Positions 9,001 to 18,572 are shown, counted from the stretch's first letter. The stretch: DNA of 64,000 bases from BOG-908 sp965198855 (GCA_965198855.1 CBDAPZ010000001.1:2914001-2978000); one strand, 5' to 3'. Numbers and translations are program-made. Notes: generated by a model not told the origin, from the letters alone.

Positions 9001-10114
9001 TCGCTCGCACCGTGAACGATAATACCGCATCGGCCGCCCGCTCCGACGCTTCACCGTCCTGCACACCAAGCGAAGCCTGCACCATCTCCACCTGTCGCGC
9101 CCGATACAGATCATGCCGTGCAGGTGCCGCTTCTATGGCCGCCATCAGTTGCGCGGGATCACGCACGACATCGCCCAGCTGCCAATGCGCAAAATTCGGG
9201 TTGCCTTGCCAGGACGCACCCGTCGCATCAAGGAATACGCAAGGCCGCGGCACGGTGAGGAATTCATAGACCTGGCTGCTCACGTCGCCGACATAGATGT
9301 CGGCTTCCTGCGTGTAGGTCGTATCCAAGCTACGGTCAGAGCCCGAATCAATGAGGATCGTATCGCTGCTTCTGGCCTCCCATCGGCTGCGGAGTGCGCG
9401 GCCACGGCGGCGGAACAGTTTTACGTGCGGCGCCACCAGCAGGTTGAAGCGCTGCTGGTGCGCAAACTGGTCCAGCATAGGCTCGATGAAACGCTGCCAT
9501 GAGGACAAGCCCGGCGCCTTGTGCGGGTTGTAGAGCACCACCGGCCGGTCATTGTCGAAAAGCCGCTCGCGCGTGGCGCGCAGTTTCGCGGCGGTCTCCA
9601 GCTTCACCGATCCGACGAGTGCCATGCCATCCGGCTGCACCAGCCCGGCCTGCAGCATGCGTTGCGCCAATTTTTCGCCGGGCAGCAACACGAGGTCGAA
9701 CGCTTTCAGGCGCCGGGTGAAGCCCACCTGCCGGTCGCCGGCGCCATGTGGATAATAGATCAGCTTCGGCCTACGAATGCCGGCAGCCCGGGCGAAAGCG
9801 ACCGTGTCCTCCACCGTGACGATCACATCATAGGCATCGAGCGTGCGGCGGTTTTCCCACATCACCAGGATCTTCATCATGCCGAGCACACGCAGGGCTT
9901 GCAGCGCTCGCACCGGCCAGGAGCGCGGCAGCCTGCGGATGTCGAGCGGTGGGGCGCCATAGGCCAGCGCGATGCGCGCGAGATGGGCCGGCGTCTCGGG
10001 ATCGTTCACGTAAACGACCACCTGCACGCCGGGGCGGTCGGCCAGGCGCAGGGCGATTGCTGCACCGTGGTAGCACTGGTAGGCCTCGGCGATGAACAGG
10101 AAGGCCAATTTCAT
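8975..10114 (-). CDS. CDP-glycerol glycerophosphotransferase-like GT-B enzyme (copy 2)
   Basis: About 379 residues, paralogous to the enzyme at 6803. It shares YYPHGAGDRQVGF, VVLYNPHKAPGLSSWQRF, LLVAPHVKLFRRR and the C-terminal nucleotide-binding segment LDTTYTQEADIYVGDVSSQVYEF. I start at the ATG of MKLAFLFIAE; a TTG three codons upstream (10123) is possible. The last eight or so residues (KEREAVLF) and the stop are encoded by intergenic repeat A, so the C-terminus has probably been remodelled by the repeat. It diverges from the flippase gene with only about 23 bp between start codons. Confidence 0.8.
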   Translation of the reverse strand: MKLAFLFIAEAYQCYHGAAIALRLADRPGVQVVVYVNDPETPAHLARIALAYGAPPLDIRRLPRSWPVRALQALRVLGMMKILVMWENRRTLDAYDVIVTVEDTVAFARAAGIRRPKLIYYPHGAGDRQVGFTRRLKAFDLVLLPGEKLAQRMLQAGLVQPDGMALVGSVKLETAAKLRATRERLFDNDRPVVLYNPHKAPGLSSWQRFIEPMLDQFAHQQRFNLLVAPHVKLFRRRGRALRSRWEARSSDTILIDSGSDRSLDTTYTQEADIYVGDVSSQVYEFLTVPRPCVFLDATGASWQGNPNFAHWQLGDVVRDPAQLMAAIEAAPARHDLYRARQVEMVQASLGVQDGEASERAADAVLSFTVRAKEREAVLF

Positions 10115-10137
10115 CAGCCGCAAGCCGATCCCTTGCC

Positions 10138-11472
10138 GTGACTGAGCACGCGCTTCCCACCACGCAGGCCGAGTCCGGTCTGCGCGCCGTCTTGCGCAAT
10201 CTTGGCTGGCTGATGGCCGGCAAGGGCGTGGGTGCCGTGCTCAGCCTGGTCTATCTGGCGGTCGCGGCGCGCACGCTGAAAGCTGCGGGCTTCGGCCAGT
10301 TCGCGCTGATCGTCAGCACCGGCCAGGCGGTGGCCGCTTTCGTCGGCTTTCAGACCTGGCAGATCATGGTGCGTTACGGGATGCCCGGCATCAAGGACCA
10401 GCCTGACTTCCTCAACCGCCTGATGGCGTTCGGCATCACGCTCGATGGCGCCGCGGCCCTGGCCGGCTGTGTGATCGCCATTCCCTGCGTGCTGGCGCTT
10501 GGCGCACATCTCGGCTGGTCGGCGATGATTACCTGGGATGCGATCGGCTTCTGCCTGGTCATGCTGCTTTCCATCCGCTCGACCGCGGTTGGCATACTGC
10601 GCCTGCATGATCGCTTCGATTACGGTGCGGCGGCTGATGCGGCCACGCCGATTACCCGCTTTGTCGGTGTGCTGGTGGTGCTCGCCGCCGGCCCCTCGCT
10701 GCAAGGATTCCTGCTGGCCTGGGCGGCGGCGGAAGTGGTGACGGCCACTGTCTACTGGGTGCTGGTCAGGCGGGTGATGGGGCCGGCATGGCACCTGCCC
10801 TGGCCGCGCACGTTTTGGCGTGCGCCGCCCGGCAGCATCGGCATCTGGCCATTCACCTGGCAGACCAATCTCGCCATGACCCTGGCAGCCGTCGGCCAGC
10901 AATATGCGGTGGTGCTGGTGGGCGTCGCGATCGGACCCGTAGCGGCAGGAAATTACCGACTGGCCTACCAGCTCAGCCAAGCCCTCATCCGTGTTTCGGA
11001 AATGGCCGCACGCGCCGCCTATGCCGAATTCGCCCGCACCCATGCCGATCACGCAGGCACCGGCCTGTCACAAACGGACCTGCGGCGGCTGCTCGCACGG
11101 CTGACACAGGTCGCCCTTGCCGCCGCCGCAACCGCGTGCGTCGCCTTGCTCGCAGCGCGGCCGGTACTAGCGCTGATCGCCGGGCCCGGACATGAAGGTG
11201 CCGTGCTGCTGCTGCGGCTGCTCGGCGTCGCCGGCGCCATCGAGCTCGCCAGCGTCGGGTTCGAGCCGATCCTGCTCGCGACGGGCCGTGCCGGACAAGC
11301 GTTGGCTCTTAGATGTGCGTCCACGCTGTGCCTGCTCATCGGTCTGGTCGTGCTCCTGCCGGCGTACGGCGCACCAGGTGTGGCGGTGGCGACGCTGATC
11401 GCTTCAAGCTGTGCCGCACTCCTGTTCGGCATGGCAAGCAGCCGAGCCTTGCAAGGACGCAAATCCGCATGA
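10138..11472 (+). CDS. MOP-superfamily polysaccharide/lipid-linked oligosaccharide flippase
   Basis: A 444-residue integral membrane protein with about 12-14 hydrophobic helices, opening with a cytoplasmic stretch and LGWLMAGKGVGAVLSLVYLAVAARTL, typical of Wzx/RfbX flippases. It would move undecaprenol-linked glycan or another lipid-linked substrate across the inner membrane. GTG start at 10138. It is divergent from the transferase cluster with almost no gap, so the promoters must lie within or across the two coding starts. Its TGA overlaps the ATG of the downstream lipoprotein gene. Confidence 0.85.
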   Translation: MTEHALPTTQAESGLRAVLRNLGWLMAGKGVGAVLSLVYLAVAARTLKAAGFGQFALIVSTGQAVAAFVGFQTWQIMVRYGMPGIKDQPDFLNRLMAFGITLDGAAALAGCVIAIPCVLALGAHLGWSAMITWDAIGFCLVMLLSIRSTAVGILRLHDRFDYGAAADAATPITRFVGVLVVLAAGPSLQGFLLAWAAAEVVTATVYWVLVRRVMGPAWHLPWPRTFWRAPPGSIGIWPFTWQTNLAMTLAAVGQQYAVVLVGVAIGPVAAGNYRLAYQLSQALIRVSEMAARAAYAEFARTHADHAGTGLSQTDLRRLLARLTQVALAAAATACVALLAARPVLALIAGPGHEGAVLLLRLLGVAGAIELASVGFEPILLATGRAGQALALRCASTLCLLIGLVVLLPAYGAPGVAVATLIASSCAALLFGMASSRALQGRKSA

Positions 11473-11891
11473 AGACAACGACACTTGCCGCCGGCGCGGT
11501 CCTCCTTGCATTGGCAGCCTGCGCTGCGCCCTCCGCCGGAAAGCCTGACGGCAGGCTGGACGGCGCCTATGCCGGGCAGCGCACGATCGATCCAAGCTGC
11601 GGCGCGAAGAGCGAGGATTTCATCTTCTACGTCGATGGCAGTGAAATCTCCAATCGTGCCCACCATAAACGCCATCTTCTGATAGGTACGGTAGGGTCTG
11701 AAGGGCAGATCGCCATGCACGACCTTGCAGATCGCCGGCAGATCGAAGGATCGATCACCGGCACGACGCTTACGGCCACCGAACCGGACCAACATTCGAA
11801 CAAGAAGAACCGGAGGGCGTTGGTGACCAATGACTCGCTGGGCGATAATTGCATATGGCGCCTGGAGGCGACGCGGGTGCCGAATGGGTAG
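11469..11891 (+). CDS. small putative lipoprotein
   Basis: 140 residues, starting at the ATG at 11469 that overlaps the flippase stop (ATGA). The N-terminus MKTTTLAAGAVLLALAAC ends in a lipobox (LAAC, lipidated Cys 18), so it should be membrane-anchored. The mature domain (DGAYAGQRTIDPSCGAKSED...GSITGTTLTATEP...NCIWRLEATRV) looks like a small beta-rich fold. Family not recognised. Overlap with the flippase suggests an envelope-glycan function. Confidence 0.72.
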   Translation: MKTTTLAAGAVLLALAACAAPSAGKPDGRLDGAYAGQRTIDPSCGAKSEDFIFYVDGSEISNRAHHKRHLLIGTVGSEGQIAMHDLADRRQIEGSITGTTLTATEPDQHSNKKNRRALVTNDSLGDNCIWRLEATRVPNG

Positions 11892-11909
11892 GAAGAAAAG
11901 CGTTCTTCC
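11891..11909. terminator. short hairpin between convergent genes
   Basis: GGAAGAA, a 5-nt loop, then TTCTTCC, directly after the lipoprotein stop and before the end of the convergent AOC-barrel gene. It has no clear T-run. It may be a minimal relic of the intergenic repeat family, whose outer arms also read AGGAAGAAAGC. Confidence 0.4.
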
Positions 11910-11953
11910 CTGTATCTGTCTCAAGCTGTGTGCATCATGGCAGGATTGGCGTC

Positions 11954-12406
11954 TTACTTAAGCATGTAGACAAAATCATAAGCGCTCCCTTTCGCATCCC
12001 TCGCGTGTAGCAGCATCTCTCCACGAGTATCTGCGTAGTCGCCCGTCCCACCGGTTACGGAGAGGGTGGAATCGCCCGCGTCGAAAAACGGTCCATCGAC
12101 GGCGATCTGACCTTTGGCCAGCACGAGCGTCCAATGGCACTCGAACGATTTTCCGATGACGAGCCTTACGCAATAGCCTTGGTCGTAGCCGATCTTGACC
12201 TTGTTGGCAGCGTCGAAAACATCGTTGTTGAAGGTGAGGATATCGCCGACATTATCGGCCGCCTTCCCGCCATGCACCGAGATGCTATCCGTCGTGGCAC
12301 GCTCCACCGCGGTGAAACTCTGCGCCGCCGCGGCAGGGCTGCTCGCCGCCATGCCCGCCGCGACGATGAACGAGGCAGATGCCAAAGCAATTTTGCTGTA
12401 CCACAT
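11954..12406 (-). CDS. secreted allene-oxide-cyclase-like beta-barrel protein
   Basis: 150 residues with a Sec signal peptide (MWYSKIALASASFIVAAGMA, cleavage after the AAAA stretch). The mature part fits the AOC-barrel/dirigent-like family: GDILTFNNDVFDAANKVKIG, GYCVRLVIG, FECHWTLVL, then GDSTLSVTGGTGDYADTRGEM. In bacteria such proteins are exported, of mostly unknown function, and may bind a small hydrophobic ligand. It lies 66 bp downstream of the amino-acid permease on the same strand. Confidence 0.75.
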   Translation of the reverse strand: MWYSKIALASASFIVAAGMAASSPAAAAQSFTAVERATTDSISVHGGKAADNVGDILTFNNDVFDAANKVKIGYDQGYCVRLVIGKSFECHWTLVLAKGQIAVDGPFFDAGDSTLSVTGGTGDYADTRGEMLLHARDAKGSAYDFVYMLK

Positions 12407-12471
12407 AATTATGACTCCCGTGTAGATGGTTGATTGAGTGCGGCATCATTGCGTGCACGGGCCAAGATCAT

Positions 12472-13941
12472 TTACGACCCTCCGATCGTCCAAGCGTCTC
12501 CCGCGGGTGCCGTGCCTTTGTCATAGGGGCGGAAGATGATCATGCAGGCCAATCCTGCGATAAGCACGGCACCAAAGGTCAAGAGCATCGCATAGTTCGT
12601 GAACCAGGGTTGATCCGGCGTACGCGGCCACAGCATGTCGATGATTGCCGCAACGCCCCAGATCAGGGCGAGGAGGTTCAACGGCAGGCTCCATCCGCCG
12701 AGCACGAACTGCCCGTTTGGCCGCCATCCTTTCAGCCGCGCCCAAAGCGCGCCCGCAACCACCATCTGGAACCCGGCATAGATGCCGATGACCGCGAAAC
12801 TGACGATCGTCCCGACAGCATCCTGGAAAAAGCGCCCCAGGACCAGGATAATGGAAGCGATAAGGCCCGATAGGAGAAGCGCCCGGCTCGGCACCAGAGT
12901 GCTTGGCGACAGCCTGGAGAGCGAGGCGCTGCCGACGATCATCTCATCCCGGGCGTAGGCGTAGACAAGCCGGCTGGCGGCGGCTTGCAGGCTGAGGATG
13001 CAGGAGATGAACGACACCATCACCACCAAGACGACAAGCTTTGCCCCAATCGGCCCGAAGGCCGTCATCAATGTGGTCTCGATAGGGTCGGCAATGTCGC
13101 CATTCACCACCTTGGCGATATCCGGCAGCGAAAGGATGAGCGCCATGCAGACGAATACCGAGGCGGCCATGCCGATATAGATGGTGCTGCGCATGGCGCG
13201 CGGAACGGCCAGACCGGGATTGGGTGTTTCTTCGGCAACGTCGCCGCAGGCTTCGAAGCCGTAGCATGTGAAGAGTCCCACCACCGCTGCGGCCAGAAAA
13301 GCCGGCGCATAGCTTCCGCCCTTGGCCGCACCAAAACTTTGGAACAGGATGCCGATCGGCTGATGTTTTTGAAACAGCAGCAGATACGCTCCGACAACGA
13401 TGGCACCCAGGATCTCGCAGACGAAGCCGAACATGGCGACCCGGGAAAGCGTCCTGGTGCCGGCAAGGTTGATCAGTGTCGATGCAATGACCATGGCGAT
13501 CGCGATGGCCGCCGTCGCATCCGGTGTCGCCGTGAAGCCCAGCAGCGGGGCGATGAAGGGCGCGGCTCCCGCCGCCACGGCGGCAATGCTGGTGAACAGC
13601 GCCCAACCATAGATCCAGCCGGCCATCCACGCCCAGCGCTTGCCGACAAGCCGTCGCGCCCAGGGATAAAGGCCACCGGATATCGGAAACTGCGATACCA
13701 CCTCGCAAAAGATCAGGCAGACGACGAACTGACCCAGGGCCGCGATCAGATACCACCAGATCATCGGTGGACCGGCTGCCACCATGCCAAGCGCGAACAC
13801 CGAATACACCCCGACCACGGGCGACAAATAGGTGAAGCCGAGCGCAAAATTCTCCCACAGCGACATGGACCGCTCGAAATGGCTCGAATAGCCCAAGGCT
13901 TTCAGCTGTTCAGCATCCGCGTCATAATGGTGATCGGCCAT
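12472..13941 (-). CDS. APC-superfamily amino-acid/amine permease
   Basis: A 489-residue permease with about 12 transmembrane helices. The N-terminus (LGYSSHFERSMSLWENFALGFTYLSPVVGVY) and the segment QFPISGGLYPWARRLVGKRWAW are typical of the amino-acid-choline/GABA permease branch. Substrate uncertain. I start at the ATG at 13941 (MADHHYDADAEQ), which has AAGAGG at good spacing, rather than the longer frame to 13989. It is divergent from the M3 peptidase gene (122 bp), which may suggest peptide and amino-acid turnover. Confidence 0.88.
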   Translation of the reverse strand: MADHHYDADAEQLKALGYSSHFERSMSLWENFALGFTYLSPVVGVYSVFALGMVAAGPPMIWWYLIAALGQFVVCLIFCEVVSQFPISGGLYPWARRLVGKRWAWMAGWIYGWALFTSIAAVAAGAAPFIAPLLGFTATPDATAAIAIAMVIASTLINLAGTRTLSRVAMFGFVCEILGAIVVGAYLLLFQKHQPIGILFQSFGAAKGGSYAPAFLAAAVVGLFTCYGFEACGDVAEETPNPGLAVPRAMRSTIYIGMAASVFVCMALILSLPDIAKVVNGDIADPIETTLMTAFGPIGAKLVVLVVMVSFISCILSLQAAASRLVYAYARDEMIVGSASLSRLSPSTLVPSRALLLSGLIASIILVLGRFFQDAVGTIVSFAVIGIYAGFQMVVAGALWARLKGWRPNGQFVLGGWSLPLNLLALIWGVAAIIDMLWPRTPDQPWFTNYAMLLTFGAVLIAGLACMIIFRPYDKGTAPAGDAWTIGGS

Positions 13942-14063
13942 GCAACCTCTTGGGGTAGATCTGGGGCGCAGCATGCCCCGCAAGGGCACATCTTAAGCAT
14001 GACGCGAAGGATTTCCGATATGGGCGGGTTGACCTGGACGGCCGCTTCTGACGAGTTGCGGGG

Positions 14064-16091
14064 ATGACAGGCACCAATCCCCTTCTCGATCACTGGACCA
14101 CGCCGTTCGAGGCACCGCCTTTCGATAAGATCCGCCCCGAGCATTTCGTGCCCGCCTTCGAGGCGGCCATGCGCACGCATCTAGAGGAGGTCGCCGCCAT
14201 CGGCGCCGACCCAGCCGCCCCCAGTTTCGCCAACACGATCGAAGCCCTGGAGCGGAGCGGCCGTTTGCTCGGGCGCGTGTCCATGGTGTTCTCCAATTTG
14301 TCGGTCAGCCTGGGCGGTGCGGCCCTCGATGCGATCGACCTCGAGATGTCGCCGAAGCTGGCACAGCACGGCATGCAGGCTGCCCTTGATCCGGCGATCT
14401 TCGCGCGCGTGCAGCGCCTGCACGCAGAGCGCGAAAACCTCGGCCTCGACGCGGACCAGCTTCGCCTGCTCGACCGCATTCATCTCGGCATGGTGCGTAG
14501 CGGCGCGGCGCTCGCACCCGACCAGAAAACGCGGATGACTGCGATCTCCGAACGGCTCGCAACACTGCAGACGCAGTTCGGCCAGAACGTGCTGCATGAC
14601 GAGAAGGATTGGCACCTTCCCCTCACCGAGGCGGACCTCGACGGTCTGCCCGATTTCGTGCGCTCCGGTGCCCGCCAGGCTGCGGCCGAACGTGGCATCG
14701 ACGGCTACGCGATCACCCTGTCACGCTCCCTCATCGAGCCGTTCCTAGCCTTCTCCAACAGGCGTGATCTCCGCCAGGCCGCCTACGCAGCCTGGATCGC
14801 GCGCGGTACCCATCCCGGCGCACACGATAACACCGCCCTCATTCCAGAGATCCTCGCTTTGCGCGCGGAGCGTGCCGCCCTGCTCGGCTACGATCATTTC
14901 GCCGACTTCAAATTCGCCGATAGCATGGCCGGCACGCCAGCGGCCGCGGCCGGCCTGCTCGCTGAAGTGTGGGAGCCCGCCAAGCGAAAAGCCGGCGCCG
15001 AACGCGACCGCCTGCTTGCCTGCGCCCGCGCCGAAGGTTTCAACGACACGCTCGCCGCCTGGGACTGGCGCTATTATGCGGAGAAGGTCCGCAGTGCGGA
15101 CTACGATCTCGATGAAGCCAAGACCAAACCGTATTTCGTTCTCGAAAACATCCAGCGTGCAGCATTCGACACCGCAACGCGCCTGTTCGGCGTGACCTTC
15201 ACCTACCGCCCGGACATCCCCATCTACCATCCCGATGTGCGGGCCTACGAAGTCCGCGATGCGTCAGGCCATGTCGGCGTGTTCCTCGCCGACCATTATG
15301 CACGTCCGGATAAACGTTCCGGCGCCTGGATGAGCAGCTTCCGCGACCAGGAATCGCTCGACGCCGAAGTCTCGCCGATCATCATCAACAACAACAATTT
15401 CGCCAAAGACACCCCCACGCTGCTGAGCTTCGATGACGGCCGCACCCTGTTCCACGAGTTCGGCCACGCCTTGCACGGGCTTCTCAGCAAAGTTCGCTAC
15501 CCGCTCCAGTCAGGCACGTCGGTGAAACGCGATTTCGTGGAGTTCCCTTCACAGGTCTTCGAACACTGGTTCGAACTCCCCGAGACATTACGGAAATACG
15601 CGCTGCATCACGAGACCAAGCAGCCGATCCCCGACGAGCTCATCGCCCGCATCCTCGCCGCCCGCGGCTTCAATCAGGGTTTCGGCACCGTCGAATATAC
15701 CGCGGCCGCCCTGATCGACATGGCGCTGCACCAGCATCCGGCGCCACAAGACATATCAATCGAGAGCTACGAGCGCGATTTCCTCGCCGAGATCGGCATG
15801 CCGGCGGAGATCGGCATCCGCCATCGCCCAGCGCATTTCCAACATCTCTTCACCGGCGGCAGCTACGCCGCCGGTTATTACGCCTATCTCTGGGCCGAGG
15901 TTCTGGATGCCGACGGCTTCGAAGCATTCAGCGAAGCAGGCGACGCTTTCGATCCCGCACTTGCCGGCAGGCTCCGCTCCTTACTCGCAGCGGGTGACAC
16001 GCAGGATCCGATGGAGCTCTATAAGAGCTTCCGCGGGCGGGCGCCTACGACGGCGGCTTTGTTGAAAGGTCGTGATCTGGTCACGACGTAA
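14064..16091 (+). CDS. M3-family zinc oligopeptidase / peptidyl-dipeptidase
   Basis: A 675-residue cytoplasmic metallopeptidase of the oligopeptidase A / Dcp group. The zinc motif HEFGHALHG is at residues 464-472, with the downstream Glu-containing helix in FVEFPSQVFEHWF. The opening NPLLDHWTTPFEAPPFDKIRPEHFVPAFEAAM is diagnostic of the family. It degrades short peptides, including signal-peptide fragments. Length is normal. I cannot firmly separate oligopeptidase A from Dcp; PrlC-type is somewhat favoured. The gene ends in intergenic repeat B, facing the OYE gene. Confidence 0.92.
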   Translation: MTGTNPLLDHWTTPFEAPPFDKIRPEHFVPAFEAAMRTHLEEVAAIGADPAAPSFANTIEALERSGRLLGRVSMVFSNLSVSLGGAALDAIDLEMSPKLAQHGMQAALDPAIFARVQRLHAERENLGLDADQLRLLDRIHLGMVRSGAALAPDQKTRMTAISERLATLQTQFGQNVLHDEKDWHLPLTEADLDGLPDFVRSGARQAAAERGIDGYAITLSRSLIEPFLAFSNRRDLRQAAYAAWIARGTHPGAHDNTALIPEILALRAERAALLGYDHFADFKFADSMAGTPAAAAGLLAEVWEPAKRKAGAERDRLLACARAEGFNDTLAAWDWRYYAEKVRSADYDLDEAKTKPYFVLENIQRAAFDTATRLFGVTFTYRPDIPIYHPDVRAYEVRDASGHVGVFLADHYARPDKRSGAWMSSFRDQESLDAEVSPIIINNNNFAKDTPTLLSFDDGRTLFHEFGHALHGLLSKVRYPLQSGTSVKRDFVEFPSQVFEHWFELPETLRKYALHHETKQPIPDELIARILAARGFNQGFGTVEYTAAALIDMALHQHPAPQDISIESYERDFLAEIGMPAEIGIRHRPAHFQHLFTGGSYAAGYYAYLWAEVLDADGFEAFSEAGDAFDPALAGRLRSLLAAGDTQDPMELYKSFRGRAPTTAALLKGRDLVTT

Positions 16092-16217
16092 AAGAAAGCA
16101 GTTCTTTTTTGAAAAAAAGAACCAAAAAAACTTTTATGTATTATGCGCACTGCCGGATAGAACCGTGACGGCGACATGAAAGTCTTTTGCTTCTTTTCTT
16201 CAGAAAAGAAGGCCTTC
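16092..16217. repeat. intergenic palindromic repeat, copy B (complete)
   Basis: Fills the gap between two convergent genes. The left palindrome is GTTCTTTTTTGAAAAAAAGAAC (about 16100-16121), then AAAAACTTTTATG, a spacer with GCCGGATAGAACCG and GGCGACATGAAAGTC, then the right palindrome CTTCTTTTCTTCAGAAAAG (about 16191-16210). It could act as a bidirectional terminator. Confidence 0.87.
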
Positions 16218-17315
16218 CTATCTGCTCATGGTCGGCCAGTCCGAATACCCGGTCTGTTTTCCACCATACCAATATTGCTTAGGTGCATCCGCAAGCGGCG
16301 AACCATTGCGCAGACGCTCCACCAAATCAGGATTGGCGATGAACGGACGGCCGAAGCTGATCATGTCCGCATCGCCCTTGGCGATCGTCTCATTGGCAAG
16401 ATCGAGCGTATAGTTGTTGTTGGCGATATAGGCACCGGTGAACCGGCGACGCAGCGCGGGGTAGTCGATCCCGTTCGCATCGCGGCTCATCTGCGTCACG
16501 CCTTCGATGTCGTGGATATACATCAACTTGTGCGCGGAGAGCGCATCTATATAGGCGCCATAGGTTCCCATCGGATCGCTATCGAGCGGCGTTTCGCCCG
16601 GCATGGTGGTGCCAGGAGAGATGCGTATGCCGACGCGATTGCCGCCGCCCCAAACCTCGGTGACGGCAGCCACCACTTCCAGCGGAAAGCGCAGCCGGTT
16701 CTCCAGCGAGCCGCCATACCTATCCGTGCGCTTGTTGGTGCTGTCGCGCACGAACTGCTCGAGCAGGTAGTTATTGGCCGAGTGGATTTCCACGCCATCG
16801 AAGCCGGCCTCCTTGGCGCAGGCGGCGGCATGGCGGTAATCGGCGACGATGGGAGGAATCTCGTCGGTCTCCAGCGCGCGGGGTGTCACGTGATCCTGCA
16901 AGCCTTCGTTGGTGAAGGCCTGGCCTTTCGGCTTGATGGCGGAGGGCGCGACCGGCAGCGCGCCGCCGTGCAGGCTCGGGTGCGAGATGCGGCCGGTGTG
17001 CCAGAGCTGCAGCACCATCAGGCCGCCGGCTTCGTGCACGGCGTGCGTCACCCGTTTCCAGCCTTCCACCTGCGCCGGCGACCAGATGCCCGGCGTCAGC
17101 GCGTAGCCGCGTGCCTGGGCGGAGATGTTGGTGGCTTCGGACACGATAAGCCCGGCGGCGGCACGCTGGCTGTAATAGTCGGCCGCGAAATCGGGCGGCA
17201 CACCGTCATCGGTAGAGCGGCTGCGGGTGAGCGGCGCCATGACGATGCGATTTTTCGGCGAGAGGCCCCCGAGCGCGAAAGGCTGGAACAAGGGAGAATG
17301 GGGATCTGCTGGCAT
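16218..17315 (-). CDS. old yellow enzyme family alkene reductase (NemA-like)
   Basis: A 365-residue FMN-dependent ene-reductase. The N-terminus SPLFQPFALGGLSPKNRIVMAPLTR is the family FMN-binding opening; the substrate-orienting pair is H178/N181 (EIHSANNYLLEQF); RYGGSLENRLRF is the OYE/NemA phosphate-binding region. It would reduce activated C=C bonds or nitro/maleimide compounds with NAD(P)H and takes part in electrophile detoxification. The regulator usual for nemA is not adjacent. It lies 34 bp downstream of the AI-2E-type exporter gene, same strand. Confidence 0.92.
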   Translation of the reverse strand: MPADPHSPLFQPFALGGLSPKNRIVMAPLTRSRSTDDGVPPDFAADYYSQRAAAGLIVSEATNISAQARGYALTPGIWSPAQVEGWKRVTHAVHEAGGLMVLQLWHTGRISHPSLHGGALPVAPSAIKPKGQAFTNEGLQDHVTPRALETDEIPPIVADYRHAAACAKEAGFDGVEIHSANNYLLEQFVRDSTNKRTDRYGGSLENRLRFPLEVVAAVTEVWGGGNRVGIRISPGTTMPGETPLDSDPMGTYGAYIDALSAHKLMYIHDIEGVTQMSRDANGIDYPALRRRFTGAYIANNNYTLDLANETIAKGDADMISFGRPFIANPDLVERLRNGSPLADAPKQYWYGGKQTGYSDWPTMSR

Positions 17316-17349
17316 GAGGGCTCCGGAAAGGCTTGCGAGCCCGAACGGT

Positions 17350-18432
17350 CTAGACCTTCTCCGAGTTTTGCAATGGCACGGTCGCCTTGGACATGACTGC
17401 CAGCAGTGCCGCGGTCATCGGCGTTGCGAAGATCAGGCCGGGGATGCCGAGAATGGCGCCGAACGCCGTCTGCGAGAGGATCGTCAGGCCGGGTGGCACA
17501 TCCACCGCGCGCTTCTGGATCAGCGGCGCCATGACGTTGCCCTCGAAACCCTGGACGGCCAGATACAAGGCGATCGTCTCCAGGCCCTGATGCGAGCCGG
17601 CCGAAAACGCGATCACCACAGCCGGAATCGCACCGATGATGGCGCCGATATAGGGCACGAAGTTGAACAAGGCGGCTATGACGCCGAGCACGAAGGCGAG
17701 CGGCACGCCGATCAGCCAGAGGCCGGTCCCGGAGAGGATGCCCACCACCAGCATGTCCAGCGCCTGGCCCACGCTCCAAGCCCAGAGCGCGTGGCCGGCG
17801 GCAAGGGTGAGCTCGCGCGCATGCGCGCGGCTCTGCACCGGCACCAGCCGCATCGCGCCGTTGATGTAGGTGCCGGGTGCGGCCGCGAGATAGAGGCCGG
17901 CAATCGCCACCACGGCGAGCGTGCCGAACAGGCCGAACGCGGACCCCAGGAAGCCCGCGACCGACCCTGCAAAGCCGGAGGGCATGCCGCCGCTGCCCTG
18001 CTTCTCGCCGCCAAGCGAGGCAGGCACCTGCCGCAGCGCGATCCGCCCCCATTGCGATTGCGCCAGCCTGTCGTGGATGCCTTTTGAGTCCGCCGACAGC
18101 GCCTTGCGCAGCGCCACTGCCTGTTCCGCCAAACCAGGCCCGGCCACCGCAGCCAGGCCCACGAGGGCTGCCAGGATGACCAGGGTCACGATCACAAGCG
18201 AGGCCCAGTAGGGCAGATGCGAAGCGCGGTGCAGCAGATTGGCCACCCCGTGCAGAATGACGGCGAGCAGGGCGGCGGCAAACACCACCATCAGCACGTC
18301 GCTGAGCAGCCAGACCGAGAGGATGATGGCGGTGGCCGCCACCACGAGGCGCAGCAGGCCGTAGATGCGCGCCAGTTCGGCGGCGCGAGGGTCGTCCTGG
18401 CCGGCGGTTTGGGTAGGGAGCGGGCTGGTCAT
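17350..18432 (-). CDS. AI-2E family transporter (PerM/YhhQ-type membrane protein)
   Basis: A 360-residue inner-membrane protein with about 7-8 helices: two N-terminal helix pairs (residues about 27-95), a soluble middle part, and the conserved C-terminal block FVLGVIAALFNFVPYIGAIIGAIPAVVIAF followed by MAPLIQKRAVDVPPGLTIL, diagnostic of the AI-2E/UPF0118 family. Members export the quorum signal AI-2 or act as Na+/H+-type exporters; the substrate here is unknown. Divergent from the GreA/B-like gene. Confidence 0.87.
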   Translation of the reverse strand: MTSPLPTQTAGQDDPRAAELARIYGLLRLVVAATAIILSVWLLSDVLMVVFAAALLAVILHGVANLLHRASHLPYWASLVIVTLVILAALVGLAAVAGPGLAEQAVALRKALSADSKGIHDRLAQSQWGRIALRQVPASLGGEKQGSGGMPSGFAGSVAGFLGSAFGLFGTLAVVAIAGLYLAAAPGTYINGAMRLVPVQSRAHARELTLAAGHALWAWSVGQALDMLVVGILSGTGLWLIGVPLAFVLGVIAALFNFVPYIGAIIGAIPAVVIAFSAGSHQGLETIALYLAVQGFEGNVMAPLIQKRAVDVPPGLTILSQTAFGAILGIPGLIFATPMTAALLAVMSKATVPLQNSEKV

Positions 18433-18572
18433 GGCAGGGGGATCGCCTCGGCGTCGGATTTCTCTGGGGCATCAAGTTGATGCCGCAATGCGCCTCCCCT
18501 GCAATCACCCATCGCCCGCACACGCGCAAGCGCTTACGACAATGCGCCGCCGACCGCATGAGGAGCCACGCC

